A stretch of 64,000 nucleotides of DNA. Source: Enterobacter huaxiensis. Lineage in GTDB: Bacteria; Pseudomonadota; Gammaproteobacteria; Enterobacterales; Enterobacteriaceae. Position numbers and translations under genes: made by a program. The stretch spans positions 4,402,001 to 4,466,000 of the forward strand of contig NZ_CP043342.1 of assembly GCF_003594935.2 (NCBI RefSeq), written 5' to 3'. The notes beneath the pieces were generated by a model. The model saw only the letters and a program-made list of their open reading frames with translations. It was not told the origin of the DNA and searched no databases. Shown here one piece after another: positions 38,999-47,187 of this stretch (its first letter is position 1; every line of letters begins with the position of its first letter).

Positions 38999-39836
38999 CT
39001 TAAGCGGCTACAACTTTGCCTATCTGGACGAGCAAACCAAACGCATGATCCGCCGCGCGATACTGAAAGCGGTAGCCATACCGGGCTATCAGGTGCCGTT
39101 CGGCGGGCGCGAAATGCCGATGCCCTACGGCTGGGGTACCGGCGGTATTCAGCTTACCGCCAGCGTTATCGGCGAAGCGGACGTGCTGAAGGTCATCGAC
39201 CAGGGCGCCGACGACACCACCAACGCCGTGTCGATCCGCAGCTTCTTTAAGCGCGTGACGGGCGTCAACACCACCGAAAAAACCGAAGATGCGACGCTGA
39301 TCCAGACCCGTCACCGCATCCCGGAAACCCCGCTGGCTGAAGATCAGATTTTGATTTTCCAGGTGCCCATCCCGGAGCCGCTGCGCTTTATCGAACCGCG
39401 CGAAACGGAAACCCGCACCATGCACGCGCTGGAGGAGTACGGCGTCATGCAGGTGAAGCTGTATGAGGATATCGCCCGCTTCGGGCATATCGCTACCACC
39501 TACGCCTACCCGGTGAAGGTCAACGGGCGCTACGTGATGGACCCGTCGCCGATCCCGAAGTTCGACAACCCGAAAATGGACATGATGCCCGCCCTGCAGC
39601 TGTTCGGCGCCGGGCGCGAAAAACGCATCTACGCCGTCCCGCCTTACACGCGTGTCGAAAGTCTCGATTTCGACGATCACCCGTTTACGGTGCAGGAGTG
39701 GGACGAGCCGTGCGCCATATGCGGCTCGAAGCACAGCTATCTGGATGAAGTGGTGCTGGACGACACGGGCAAACGGATGTTTGTCTGCTCCGACACCGAT
39801 TACTGCCGCCAACAGAGCGAGGCGAACAGCCAATGA
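38991..39836 (+). CDS. phnJ: C-P lyase PhnJ (radical SAM)
   Basis: Catalytic subunit that cleaves the C-P bond of ribose-1-phosphonate-5-phosphate, releasing methane or another alkane. It has 281 residues. The unusual C-terminal iron-sulphur motif C-x2-C-x21-C-x5-C (CAIC ... CSDTDYC) is intact, and the GTGGIQLTASVIG core is conserved. The start is inside phnI and the end overlaps phnK by 4 bp. Confidence 0.98.
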   Translation: MANLSGYNFAYLDEQTKRMIRRAILKAVAIPGYQVPFGGREMPMPYGWGTGGIQLTASVIGEADVLKVIDQGADDTTNAVSIRSFFKRVTGVNTTEKTEDATLIQTRHRIPETPLAEDQILIFQVPIPEPLRFIEPRETETRTMHALEEYGVMQVKLYEDIARFGHIATTYAYPVKVNGRYVMDPSPIPKFDNPKMDMMPALQLFGAGREKRIYAVPPYTRVESLDFDDHPFTVQEWDEPCAICGSKHSYLDEVVLDDTGKRMFVCSDTDYCRQQSEANSQ

Positions 39837-40588
39837 AACCGCTGCTTTCGGTTAACAACCTGACCCACCTGTATGCGCCGGGCAAAGGCTTCAGCGACGT
39901 GTCGTTCGAGCTGTGGCCAGGGGAAGTGCTGGGGATCGTCGGCGAGTCCGGCTCCGGCAAAACGACGCTGCTGAAGTCCATCTCCGCGCGCCTGACGCCG
40001 CAGAACGGCAACATTCTGTATGAGGGCCAATCCCTTTACGGCATGAGTGAAGCCGAGCGCCGCCGCCTGCTGCGCACCGAGTGGGGCGTGGTGCATCAGC
40101 ACCCGATGGACGGCCTGCGCCGTCAGGTCTCTGCGGGAGGCAACATCGGCGAACGCCTGATGGCCACCGGCGCGCGCCATTACGGCAACATCCGCGCCAC
40201 CGCCCAGCACTGGCTTGAAGAGGTCGAAATCCCCGCCTCGCGCATCGACGACCTGCCAACGACCTTCTCCGGTGGGATGCAGCAGCGTCTGCAGATTGCG
40301 CGCAACCTGGTCACCCACCCGAAGCTGGTGTTTATGGATGAACCCACCGGCGGGCTGGACGTCTCCGTGCAGGCGCGCCTGCTCGACCTGCTGCGCGGCC
40401 TGGTGGTGGAGCTGAACCTTGCTGTGGTGATTGTCACCCACGATCTGGGCGTTGCGCGCCTGCTGGCGGACCGTCTGCTGGTGATGAAGCAGGGTCAGGT
40501 GGTGGAAAGTGGGCTAACCGACCGGGTACTCGACGATCCGCACCATCCGTATACCCAGCTGCTGGTGTCGTCCGTATTGCAGAATTGA
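39833..40588 (+). CDS. phnK: PhnK, ABC-type ATPase of the C-P lyase complex
   Basis: 251-residue ATPase that docks on the PhnGHIJ core; it resembles peptide/nickel importer ATPases but has no permease partner. Walker A GESGSGKTT is near 38-46, signature FSGGMQQRLQIARNL, Walker B LVFMDEPTGGLD. A REP-like element follows and separates it from phnL by 87 bp, the only long gap in the phnF-phnP stretch. Confidence 0.96.
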   Translation: MKPLLSVNNLTHLYAPGKGFSDVSFELWPGEVLGIVGESGSGKTTLLKSISARLTPQNGNILYEGQSLYGMSEAERRRLLRTEWGVVHQHPMDGLRRQVSAGGNIGERLMATGARHYGNIRATAQHWLEEVEIPASRIDDLPTTFSGGMQQRLQIARNLVTHPKLVFMDEPTGGLDVSVQARLLDLLRGLVVELNLAVVIVTHDLGVARLLADRLLVMKQGQVVESGLTDRVLDDPHHPYTQLLVSSVLQN

Positions 40589-40590
40589 GG

Positions 40591-40656
40591 GTGCCACCCC
40601 GGCAAAACGGACGCAGTACCTTGTAGGCCGGGTAGGCGAAGCCGCCACCCGGCAAG
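40591..40656. repeat. REP-like element between phnK and phnL
   Basis: TGTAGGCCGGGTAGGCGAAG then CCGCCACCCGGCAAG (40622-40656), preceded by a partial unit CCACCCCGGCAAAACG. It interrupts the otherwise overlapping phn genes. Confidence 0.8.
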
Positions 40657-40675
40657 AAAACGCCACGAGGCCAAC

Positions 40676-41356
40676 ATGATCCACGTACAAAACGTAAGTA
40701 AGACCTTTGTGCTCCACCAGCAAAACGGCGTGCGCCTGCCGGTGCTGCAAAACGCCTCGTTAGAGGTCAGCAGCGGCGAATGCGTGGTGCTGCACGGCCA
40801 TTCCGGCAGCGGAAAATCCACCCTGCTGCGCTCCCTGTACGCCAACTACCTCCCGGACGAAGGCCGCATCCGCATTCGCCACAACGATGAGTGGGTCGAT
40901 TTGGTACAGGCCCCCGCGCGTAAGGTGCTGGAAGTGCGCCGCACGACGATCGGCTGGGTCAGCCAGTTTCTGCGGGTGATCCCGCGGATCTCCGCCCTGG
41001 ACGTGGTGATGCAGCCCCTGATGGATCTCGGCGTGCCGCGTGAAACCTGCGCTGCCAAAGCCGCCAGCCTGCTGACGCGCCTCAACGTGCCGGAGCGCCT
41101 GTGGCACCTTGCCCCGTCGACTTTTTCCGGCGGCGAGCAGCAGCGCGTCAATATCGCCCGCGGCTTTATCGTCGACTACCCGATTTTACTTCTGGATGAA
41201 CCCACCGCCTCGCTCGACGATAAAAACAGCGCGGCCGTGGTAGAGCTGATCGAACAGGCCAAAGCGCGCGGGGCGGCGATCGTCGGGATCTTCCACGACG
41301 AAACCGTACGCAGCCGCGTCGCAGACAGACTGCATCCGATGGGGACAAACGCATGA
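40676..41356 (+). CDS. phnL: PhnL, ABC-type ATPase of the C-P lyase pathway
   Basis: 226-residue ATPase needed with PhnGHI for the nucleosidase step. Walker A GHSGSGKST is near 40-48, signature FSGGEQQRVNIARGF, Walker B ILLLDEPTASLD. Its ATG is 7 bp after a CCACGAGGCC region containing the RBS GAGG. It overlaps phnM by 4 bp. Confidence 0.97.
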   Translation: MIHVQNVSKTFVLHQQNGVRLPVLQNASLEVSSGECVVLHGHSGSGKSTLLRSLYANYLPDEGRIRIRHNDEWVDLVQAPARKVLEVRRTTIGWVSQFLRVIPRISALDVVMQPLMDLGVPRETCAAKAASLLTRLNVPERLWHLAPSTFSGGEQQRVNIARGFIVDYPILLLDEPTASLDDKNSAAVVELIEQAKARGAAIVGIFHDETVRSRVADRLHPMGTNA

Positions 41357-42489
41357 TTATCAATAACGTCAGGCTGGTGCTGGAAAACGAAGTCGTTGAT
41401 GGATCGGTTGAAGTCCATGAAGGCGTTATTCGCGCCTTTGCCGAAACTCAGAGCCGCGCACCGGAGGCGATGGACGGTGAAGGCGGCTGGCTGCTGCCGG
41501 GGCTGATTGAGCTGCATACCGATAATCTGGACAAGTTCTTCACCCCGCGACCGAAGGTGGACTGGCCCGCCCATTCGGCCATGAGCAGCCACGACGCGCT
41601 GATGGTCGCCAGCGGCATCACCACCGTGCTAGACGCGGTGGCCATTGGCGACGTGCGCGACGGCGGCGATCGCCTGGAGAATCTTGAGAAAATGATCAAC
41701 GCCGTGGAGGAGACGCAAAAACGCGGCCTCAACCGCGCCGAGCACCGTCTGCACCTGCGCTGCGAGCTGCCGCACCACACGACCCTGCCGCTGTTTGAAA
41801 AGCTGGTCGGGCGCGAGCCGGTCTCGCTGGTCTCCCTGATGGACCACTCACCCGGGCAGCGCCAGTTCGCCAACATTGAAAAGTATCGCGAATACTATCA
41901 GGGCAAATACTCGCTCAACGACGCCGAGATGGCGCGCTACGAAGAGGAGCAGCTTCAGCTTGCGGCACGGTGGTCGCAGCCGAACCGCCTCTCGATTGCC
42001 GCCATGTGCCGTGACCGTAACATCGCGCTGGCCAGTCATGACGACGCTACGCACGACCACGTGCTCGAATCGTACCAGCTTGGCATCGCGATCGCCGAAT
42101 TTCCCACCACGTTCGAAGCCGCGGAAGCCTCACGCAGGCACGGCATGAACGTGCTGATGGGCGCGCCAAACATCGTGCGCGGCGGCTCGCACTCCGGCAA
42201 CGTCGCGGCAAGCAGGCTCGCCTCCCTTGGCCTGCTGGATATCCTCTCTTCCGACTACTACCCCGCCAGCCTGCTGGACGCGGCGTTCCGGGTAGCGGAC
42301 GACGAGGGCAACAGCTTCACGCTGCCGCAGGCAATTCGCCTGGTGACGAAAAACCCCGCCACGGCGCTTAATCTTGGCGATCGCGGAGAGATTGCCGAAG
42401 GTAAGCGGGCGGATCTGGTGCTGGCCCACCGCAAGGGCGAGCACGTTCACATCGACCACGTCTGGCGTCAGGGTAAACGGGTGTTTTAA
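41353..42489 (+). CDS. phnM: PhnM, ribose-1-phosphonate-5-triphosphate diphosphatase
   Basis: Amidohydrolase-superfamily enzyme releasing pyrophosphate from the triphosphate intermediate. It has 378 residues. Metal-ligand motifs are ELHTDNLDK (about 53-61), SHDDAT (about 229-234) and ILSSDYYPAS (about 299-308). It lies in the operon with 4-bp and 1-bp overlaps to phnL and phnN. Confidence 0.97.
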   Translation: MIINNVRLVLENEVVDGSVEVHEGVIRAFAETQSRAPEAMDGEGGWLLPGLIELHTDNLDKFFTPRPKVDWPAHSAMSSHDALMVASGITTVLDAVAIGDVRDGGDRLENLEKMINAVEETQKRGLNRAEHRLHLRCELPHHTTLPLFEKLVGREPVSLVSLMDHSPGQRQFANIEKYREYYQGKYSLNDAEMARYEEEQLQLAARWSQPNRLSIAAMCRDRNIALASHDDATHDHVLESYQLGIAIAEFPTTFEAAEASRRHGMNVLMGAPNIVRGGSHSGNVAASRLASLGLLDILSSDYYPASLLDAAFRVADDEGNSFTLPQAIRLVTKNPATALNLGDRGEIAEGKRADLVLAHRKGEHVHIDHVWRQGKRVF

Positions 42490-43037
42490 TGGGAAAATTA
42501 ATCTGGTTAATGGGGCCGTCGGGTTCAGGAAAGGACAGCCTGCTCTCGGCGCTGCGGCAGCGGGAACACGCGCGACTGTTGGTCGCGCACAGGTACATCA
42601 CGCGCGCGGCCAACGCCGGAAGTGAAAATCATATCGCCCTGAGCGAGCAGGAGTTTTTTACCCGCGCAGGGCAAAACCTGCTGGCGCTGAGCTGGCACGC
42701 CAACGGCCTTTACTATGGCGTGGGCATCGAAATAGACCTCTGGCTGCACGCGGGTTTTGACGTGCTGGTTAACGGCTCGCGCGCGCATCTGCCGCAGGCG
42801 AAAGCCCGCTATGAGGCGGCGCTGCTGCCGGTCTGTTTAGAGGTTTCGCCGGAGATCTTGCGTAACCGCCTGCAAAATCGTGGCCGCGAAAGCGCAAAAG
42901 AGATAGACCAGCGCCTGGAACGTGCGGCGCGCTACACTCCGTCGGGCTGCCACGTCCTCAATAACGACGGAAGTTTGCTACAGTCAGTCGAAACCTTTTT
43001 ATCGCTGATCCGTCAGAAGGAGAAACAGCATGCCTGA
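42489..43037 (+). CDS. phnN: PhnN, ribose 1,5-bisphosphokinase
   Basis: Makes 5-phosphoribosyl-1-diphosphate from ribose 1,5-bisphosphate, completing recovery of the sugar. It has 182 residues with a guanylate-kinase-like fold and P-loop GPSGSGKDS near 10-18; the Asp in place of Thr is usual for PhnN. It overlaps phnM by 1 bp and phnO by 8 bp. Confidence 0.96.
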   Translation: MGKLIWLMGPSGSGKDSLLSALRQREHARLLVAHRYITRAANAGSENHIALSEQEFFTRAGQNLLALSWHANGLYYGVGIEIDLWLHAGFDVLVNGSRAHLPQAKARYEAALLPVCLEVSPEILRNRLQNRGRESAKEIDQRLERAARYTPSGCHVLNNDGSLLQSVETFLSLIRQKEKQHA

Positions 43038-43464
43038 CTGCCCGCTTCGCCCCGCCACTGCCGACGACGCGCAGAGCGTTTATGCCCTGATCTGCGAGTT
43101 GAAGCAGGCCGAGTTTGACCATCAGGCCTTTCACGCCGGCTACCTTGCCAATCTGCAGGACCATAACATGCGCTATCAGCTGGCCGAGCTGGACGGGAAG
43201 GTCATCGGCATGATCGGCCTGCACATGCAGTTTCACCTTCATCACGCGCGCTGGATCGGCGAGATTCAGGAGCTGGTGGTGATGCCGGAGGCGCGCGGGT
43301 TAAAAGTAGGCAGCCAGCTGCTGGCCTGGGCTGAGGACGTTGCGCGACAGGCAGGCGCAGAACTGACCGAACTTTCCACCAGCGTGAAGCGCACCGATGC
43401 GCACCGTTTTTATATTCGCGAAGGATATACGCAGAGCCATTTCCGATTCACCAAACCGCTGTAG
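43030..43464 (+). CDS. phnO: PhnO, aminoalkylphosphonate N-acetyltransferase
   Basis: 144-residue GNAT acetyltransferase that acetylates aminoalkylphosphonates so that they can be processed or detoxified. The acetyl-CoA binding motif ARGLKVGSQLLAWAEDVA is near 95-112. It lies between phnN and phnP. Confidence 0.96.
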   Translation: MPDCPLRPATADDAQSVYALICELKQAEFDHQAFHAGYLANLQDHNMRYQLAELDGKVIGMIGLHMQFHLHHARWIGEIQELVVMPEARGLKVGSQLLAWAEDVARQAGAELTELSTSVKRTDAHRFYIREGYTQSHFRFTKPL

Positions 43465-43473
43465 AGGTGCGTT

Positions 43474-44232
43474 ATGAGTCTGACAATCACGTTGACGGGG
43501 ACGGGTGGTGCACAGCTTGTGCCGGTATTTGGCTGCGACTGCGCGGCGTGCCGCCGGGCGCGCCTGCAGGATAACTATCGCCGCCGTCCCTGCAGCGCGG
43601 TAGTCAAATTCAACGATGCGGTGACGCTGCTGGACGCGGGCATTCCGCACCTGATGGACGACTGGCCCGCGGGCAGCTTTCAGCAGTTTTTGCTCACGCA
43701 CTACCATATGGATCACGTTCAGGGGCTCTTCCCCCTGCGCTGGGGCGTGGGCGCGACGATCCCGGTCTACGGTCCCCCGGATGAAGCAGGATGCGACGAC
43801 CTGTTTAAACATCCGGGGCTCCTGGATTTCAGCCACACGGTCGAGCCGTTTGTGATGTTTGAGCTTCAGGGCCTGCGGGTCACGCCCCTGCCGCTCAACC
43901 ACTCAAGGCTGACGTTTGGCTATCTGCTGGAGTCCGCCCATAGCCGCGTGGCGTGGCTCTCCGATACCGCCGGGCTGCCGGAAAAAACGGTGAAGTTCCT
44001 GCTCAACAACCAGCCGCAGGCGATAATCATCGACTGCAGCCATGAACCGCGCGACGAGACGCCGCGAAACCATTGCGACCTAAATACCGTGATTGCGCTG
44101 AACGATGTCATTGGCTGCCCGCAGGTTATCCTGACGCACGTCAGCCATCAGTTTGACGTGTGGATGATGAATAACCCGCTGCCGGAGGGGATTGAGGCGG
44201 GGTATGACGGGATGGTTTTGGTACTCGACTGA
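43474..44232 (+). CDS. phnP: PhnP, phosphoribosyl 1,2-cyclic phosphate phosphodiesterase
   Basis: Metallo-beta-lactamase-fold enzyme opening ribosyl-1,2-cyclic phosphate to ribose 1,5-bisphosphate, the PhnN substrate. It has 252 residues. Metal ligands lie in THYHMDHVQG (HxHxDH, about 76-82); an additional structural zinc site is suggested by CDCAACRRARLQ near 19-30. Last gene of the operon. Confidence 0.97.
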   Translation: MSLTITLTGTGGAQLVPVFGCDCAACRRARLQDNYRRRPCSAVVKFNDAVTLLDAGIPHLMDDWPAGSFQQFLLTHYHMDHVQGLFPLRWGVGATIPVYGPPDEAGCDDLFKHPGLLDFSHTVEPFVMFELQGLRVTPLPLNHSRLTFGYLLESAHSRVAWLSDTAGLPEKTVKFLLNNQPQAIIIDCSHEPRDETPRNHCDLNTVIALNDVIGCPQVILTHVSHQFDVWMMNNPLPEGIEAGYDGMVLVLD

Positions 44233-44235
44233 GTT

Positions 44236-44270
44236 TTGCCGGGTGGCGGCTGCGCCTTACCCGGCCTACA
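44236..44270. repeat. REP-like palindrome after phnP
   Basis: TTGCCGGGTGGCGGCTGCGC then CTTACCCGGCCTACA, 4 bp after the phnP stop, likely closing the operon transcript. Confidence 0.82.
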
Positions 44271-44285
44271 TTCGGGATTAGGTTT

Positions 44286-44320
44286 TCTCCCTCTCCCGTG
44301 GGAGAGGGTTGGGGTGAGGG
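44286..44320. repeat. CCCTCTCC/GGGAGAGG palindromic repeat, copy 6
   Basis: TCTCCCTCTCCCGTGGGAGA then GGGTTGGGGTGAGGG, between convergent phnP and yjdP. Confidence 0.85.
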
Positions 44321-44333
44321 CAACAGGCCGCAC

Positions 44334-44657
44334 TTAGCCTCGATCGTAATCGTCTTCTAATCTGCGTTCATCTTCTTCTAACCGACGCCTGTCGTCATCC
44401 AACTGGCGCTGGCGTTCATCTAAACGCTGGCGTCTGTCCTCAAGCTGCCGACGGCGGTCGTCGTACTGCCGGCTGTCGGTTTGACGACTGCGGTCATAGC
44501 GATCGTCGTCATCACTGTTTCGGCTGCTGCTGGGGTTGTAGGCATCGTTTATCGCCTGCTGAATGTTGCCAATAGCATCATCAACAATATCGGCATGAGC
44601 CAGCTGGCTGGTGAGTGACAGCAGACCAAATAACAGAGCAGTTGAGTAACGTTTCAT
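44334..44657 (-). CDS. yjdP: YjdP, secreted highly charged protein
   Basis: 107 residues: signal peptide of about 22 residues (MKRYSTALLFGLLSLTSQLAHA), a short folded-looking segment IVDDAIGNIQQAINDAYNP, then a low-complexity Asp/Arg/Gln tail with repeated RRQLEDRRQRLDE-like units expected to form a charged helix. It matches E. coli YjdP in size and position beside phnP. Exported to the periplasm; the function is unknown. Confidence 0.88.
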   Translation of the reverse strand: MKRYSTALLFGLLSLTSQLAHADIVDDAIGNIQQAINDAYNPSSSRNSDDDDRYDRSRQTDSRQYDDRRRQLEDRRQRLDERQRQLDDDRRRLEEDERRLEDDYDRG

Positions 44658-44726
44658 AAGGCCAGACTCGCAGGTTAACTGGCCTTACGATAATGAACGG
44701 CGGAGAGCCGGGGTAGCGGAGGAATC

Positions 44727-47006
44727 TCAAATTACCATGACCTTCCGCAGCGCCTGCGCCAGCTGCACACGTGTAAACGGCTTACGCAATAGCTGAACGT
44801 CGGGCAGTTGGGGGTTATGCGCGGGGCGCAGATCCTGGCCGCTGATCAGCAGCACCGGAAGCTGCGGATAGTGGCTGCGCACCTGGTTTATCACCTCAGC
44901 GCCGCTCAGGCTGCCCGGCAACATCAGGTCGCTGATAAACATGCCGATATCCGGCGACGCCGCCAGCATTCTCAGCGCCTGTTCGCCGCTGTCCGCCTCA
45001 AGCGTCAGGTAGCCAAGCTGGTGCAGCTGCTCGCACAGGGTCTGGCGAACGTCGGCCTCATCTTCCAGCACCAGAACCAGCCGCTCGCCGTCGGCGGATG
45101 CCGTAGCTGCCAGCGCTTCATCATCAGCCACGGCGGGCAGCGTCGAGCGCGGAAGATGAAGCCGGACGGTCGTTCCCTGCCCCGGCGCGCTTTCAATCTC
45201 CACGCGCCCGCCGGACTGGCGCACAAAGCCGTAGACCATGGACAGGCCCAGCCCGCTGCCGCTCCCGGTCTGCTTGGTGGTGAAGAAGGGTTCAAAGACC
45301 CGGGATTTCACCTCCTGCGACATGCCGCTGCCGCGGTCAATGACCTCCAGCGCCACCATATCCTGCCTGCGCCCGTCGCTGCGGGTCACGCGCTGGTTCC
45401 AGGTGCGAATTTTTATCACCCCGCTTTGCCCTTCCATCGCATCACGCGCGTTCATCACCAGGTTGATGATGGCGTTTTCCAGCTGGCTGACGTCTATCCA
45501 CGCGGGCCACGCCGGCGATTGCGCTTCAATCTCCAGGGTCAGGGTGGCTGGCAGGGAGTGGCGCATCAGTTCCCGGAGGTTCTCCAGCAGCGGCAGCATC
45601 TCTACCGCATGCGGCGTCAGGGATTGCTTGCGGGAAAACGCCAGCAGGCGCTGCGTCAGTAAGGCTCCACGCTCGGCCGCCTTCAGCGCCCGGCTAATGC
45701 GCGGCGCGTCTTGTGATTCGGGGTCGGTGAGCTCCAGGCTGCCGATGATCACCGCCAGCAGGTTGTTAAAATCATGCGCCAGCCCGCCGGTCAGCTGTCC
45801 GACCGCCTTCATCTTCTGGCTGTGCAGCAGCGCTTCCTCCAGCCCCTGACGCTCGACGCGGTCGATCTCCATCTGCGAGGTTTTTTCTTTCAGCAGGCGC
45901 GTGGTGTGCTCAAGCGAGGCGGTGTTGCGGGCAAACACGTTAAACGCGCGCGCCAGCTCGCCCAGCTCGTCCCGCCGCTGCAGCGCGGGCACCGAGACGT
46001 CCTGTTCGCCGTGAGCAAGGCGCGACATCGCCCTGGAGATAGCCGTCAGGTTGGAGCCCAGGTTGCGGTAGATATACCAGCAGGCGCACCCGGTGATGAT
46101 CAGCGCCAGCACGGCGAAAATGCTGATGAACACGCTGATCGAGCGCAGCTCCTGGTGGCTCTGAACGGTACGAAGCGTGGAGGCGTTCGCCACCTGTTCT
46201 ACGTACTGATTGATGTCGCTGTTGAGGATCGCCACCAGCGCCTTGATGTGGAACATATACCAGCTGATCGCCAGATCGCTCTCTTCCAGCTGCTTCGACA
46301 GGGGGGCGAGCTTATGCAGCTCATCGTTGAAATCGGGCAGGACCGCGTTCACGACGGGCTGCGCTGCGCTGCGGGGCAACGTCGTCGTGACGGCGTCCAA
46401 CTGATGTACCGTCGCGCGCGGCGAAGGGGTTTCTATGGCAGCGATAATCAGCCGGTCCATTTCCGTAAGCTGTTGGGCATCCGGCACGTTGCTGCCGTAG
46501 CGGCGGTTAATGTCCTGCAGATGCCGCAGGTAGCTCTGGCTTTGATATAGCGAGCTGAGCAGGGCATTACGCTCCAGATGGCGTCGCTGCCCGCGCTCAA
46601 GCATACCCGTCACGCTCTGCTGTAATTCATTGCTCCTGCGAATAATACGCGCCACCAGCGCCGGCTCCTGCTGGGCCAGCGGCGCATCCGCAAGCTGTTC
46701 CAGCGAGTGGCGCAGCGTCGTTTGCATCTGCTTCAACCGCTCGGCTTCGCCTTTATATTCTAGCGCGCCCACCACCTGAGAAAGCCGTACCGCCGCCGTC
46801 GCCACGTTGGCGGTATCGCGCGCGAGGTTCATGCTGCCGGTCATGTCATCCAGCGTTTGCTGCTGCACCTGCTCCTGGATTTGACTGGCGTGACGAAAGC
46901 CGAGCACCGCCACGCCGCTCACCATCAGCGTAACGGCGACTACCAGCAGATTGAAAATCAGCAGGCGGCCTCGGGCGCTGGCGAAGAACGGGGGGCGTGA
47001 TGGCAT
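44727..47006 (-). CDS. Membrane hybrid sensor histidine kinase of the sugar locus
   Basis: 759 residues: TM1 about 16-38, a helical periplasmic sensor of about 250 residues, TM2 about 290-312, HAMP about 313-365, a HisKA domain with phospho-His411 (GGLAHDFNNLLAVI), an HATPase (N box 511-523, GSGSGLGLSMVYGF near 581-594) and a C-terminal receiver (about 643-759) with phosphoacceptor Asp693 and Lys in LLRKPF. The helical sensor resembles that of TorS, but there is no HPt domain. It is divergent from the ABC importer genes. Its partner is probably the OmpR-type regulator at the far end of the cluster (inference). Confidence 0.93.
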   Translation of the reverse strand: MPSRPPFFASARGRLLIFNLLVVAVTLMVSGVAVLGFRHASQIQEQVQQQTLDDMTGSMNLARDTANVATAAVRLSQVVGALEYKGEAERLKQMQTTLRHSLEQLADAPLAQQEPALVARIIRRSNELQQSVTGMLERGQRRHLERNALLSSLYQSQSYLRHLQDINRRYGSNVPDAQQLTEMDRLIIAAIETPSPRATVHQLDAVTTTLPRSAAQPVVNAVLPDFNDELHKLAPLSKQLEESDLAISWYMFHIKALVAILNSDINQYVEQVANASTLRTVQSHQELRSISVFISIFAVLALIITGCACWYIYRNLGSNLTAISRAMSRLAHGEQDVSVPALQRRDELGELARAFNVFARNTASLEHTTRLLKEKTSQMEIDRVERQGLEEALLHSQKMKAVGQLTGGLAHDFNNLLAVIIGSLELTDPESQDAPRISRALKAAERGALLTQRLLAFSRKQSLTPHAVEMLPLLENLRELMRHSLPATLTLEIEAQSPAWPAWIDVSQLENAIINLVMNARDAMEGQSGVIKIRTWNQRVTRSDGRRQDMVALEVIDRGSGMSQEVKSRVFEPFFTTKQTGSGSGLGLSMVYGFVRQSGGRVEIESAPGQGTTVRLHLPRSTLPAVADDEALAATASADGERLVLVLEDEADVRQTLCEQLHQLGYLTLEADSGEQALRMLAASPDIGMFISDLMLPGSLSGAEVINQVRSHYPQLPVLLISGQDLRPAHNPQLPDVQLLRKPFTRVQLAQALRKVMVI

Positions 47007-47033
47007 GGGGTTAGGCTCCTCTGCGGTTTGGTG

Positions 47034-47066
47034 CCCTCACCCTGGCCCTCTCCCACAGGGAGAGGG
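47034..47066. repeat. CCCTCTCC/GGGAGAGG palindromic repeat, copy 7
   Basis: CCCTCACCCTGGCCCTCTCC then CACAGGGAGAGGG, in the divergent kinase/importer gap. Confidence 0.83.
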
Positions 47067-47104
47067 AAAAGAGAAATGTGACGGCGATTAGCTATTCATA
47101 ACTA

Positions 47105-47150
47105 TGACAAATATGAACAGCTTCTGACATTTTGCATTTACGCACCTGTG
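47105..47150. promoter_or_regulatory. Candidate operator between sensor kinase and importer operon
   Basis: Two TGACA motifs spaced exactly 20 bp (47105 and 47125) in A/T-rich sequence, followed by a CTGTGATGAAGTGCAG stretch with one good CRP half. Direct repeats spaced by whole helical turns are typical OmpR-family sites. The assignment is tentative. Confidence 0.3.
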
Positions 47151-47187
47151 ATGAAGTGCAGATATCGACGTTCACAGGAGATCCGCC

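Noticed and set aside
37290..39833. Long minus-strand open frames across phnH-phnJ
   Set aside because: High third-position GC in phn genes leaves the opposite strand open; sense genes overlap tightly and match known families.
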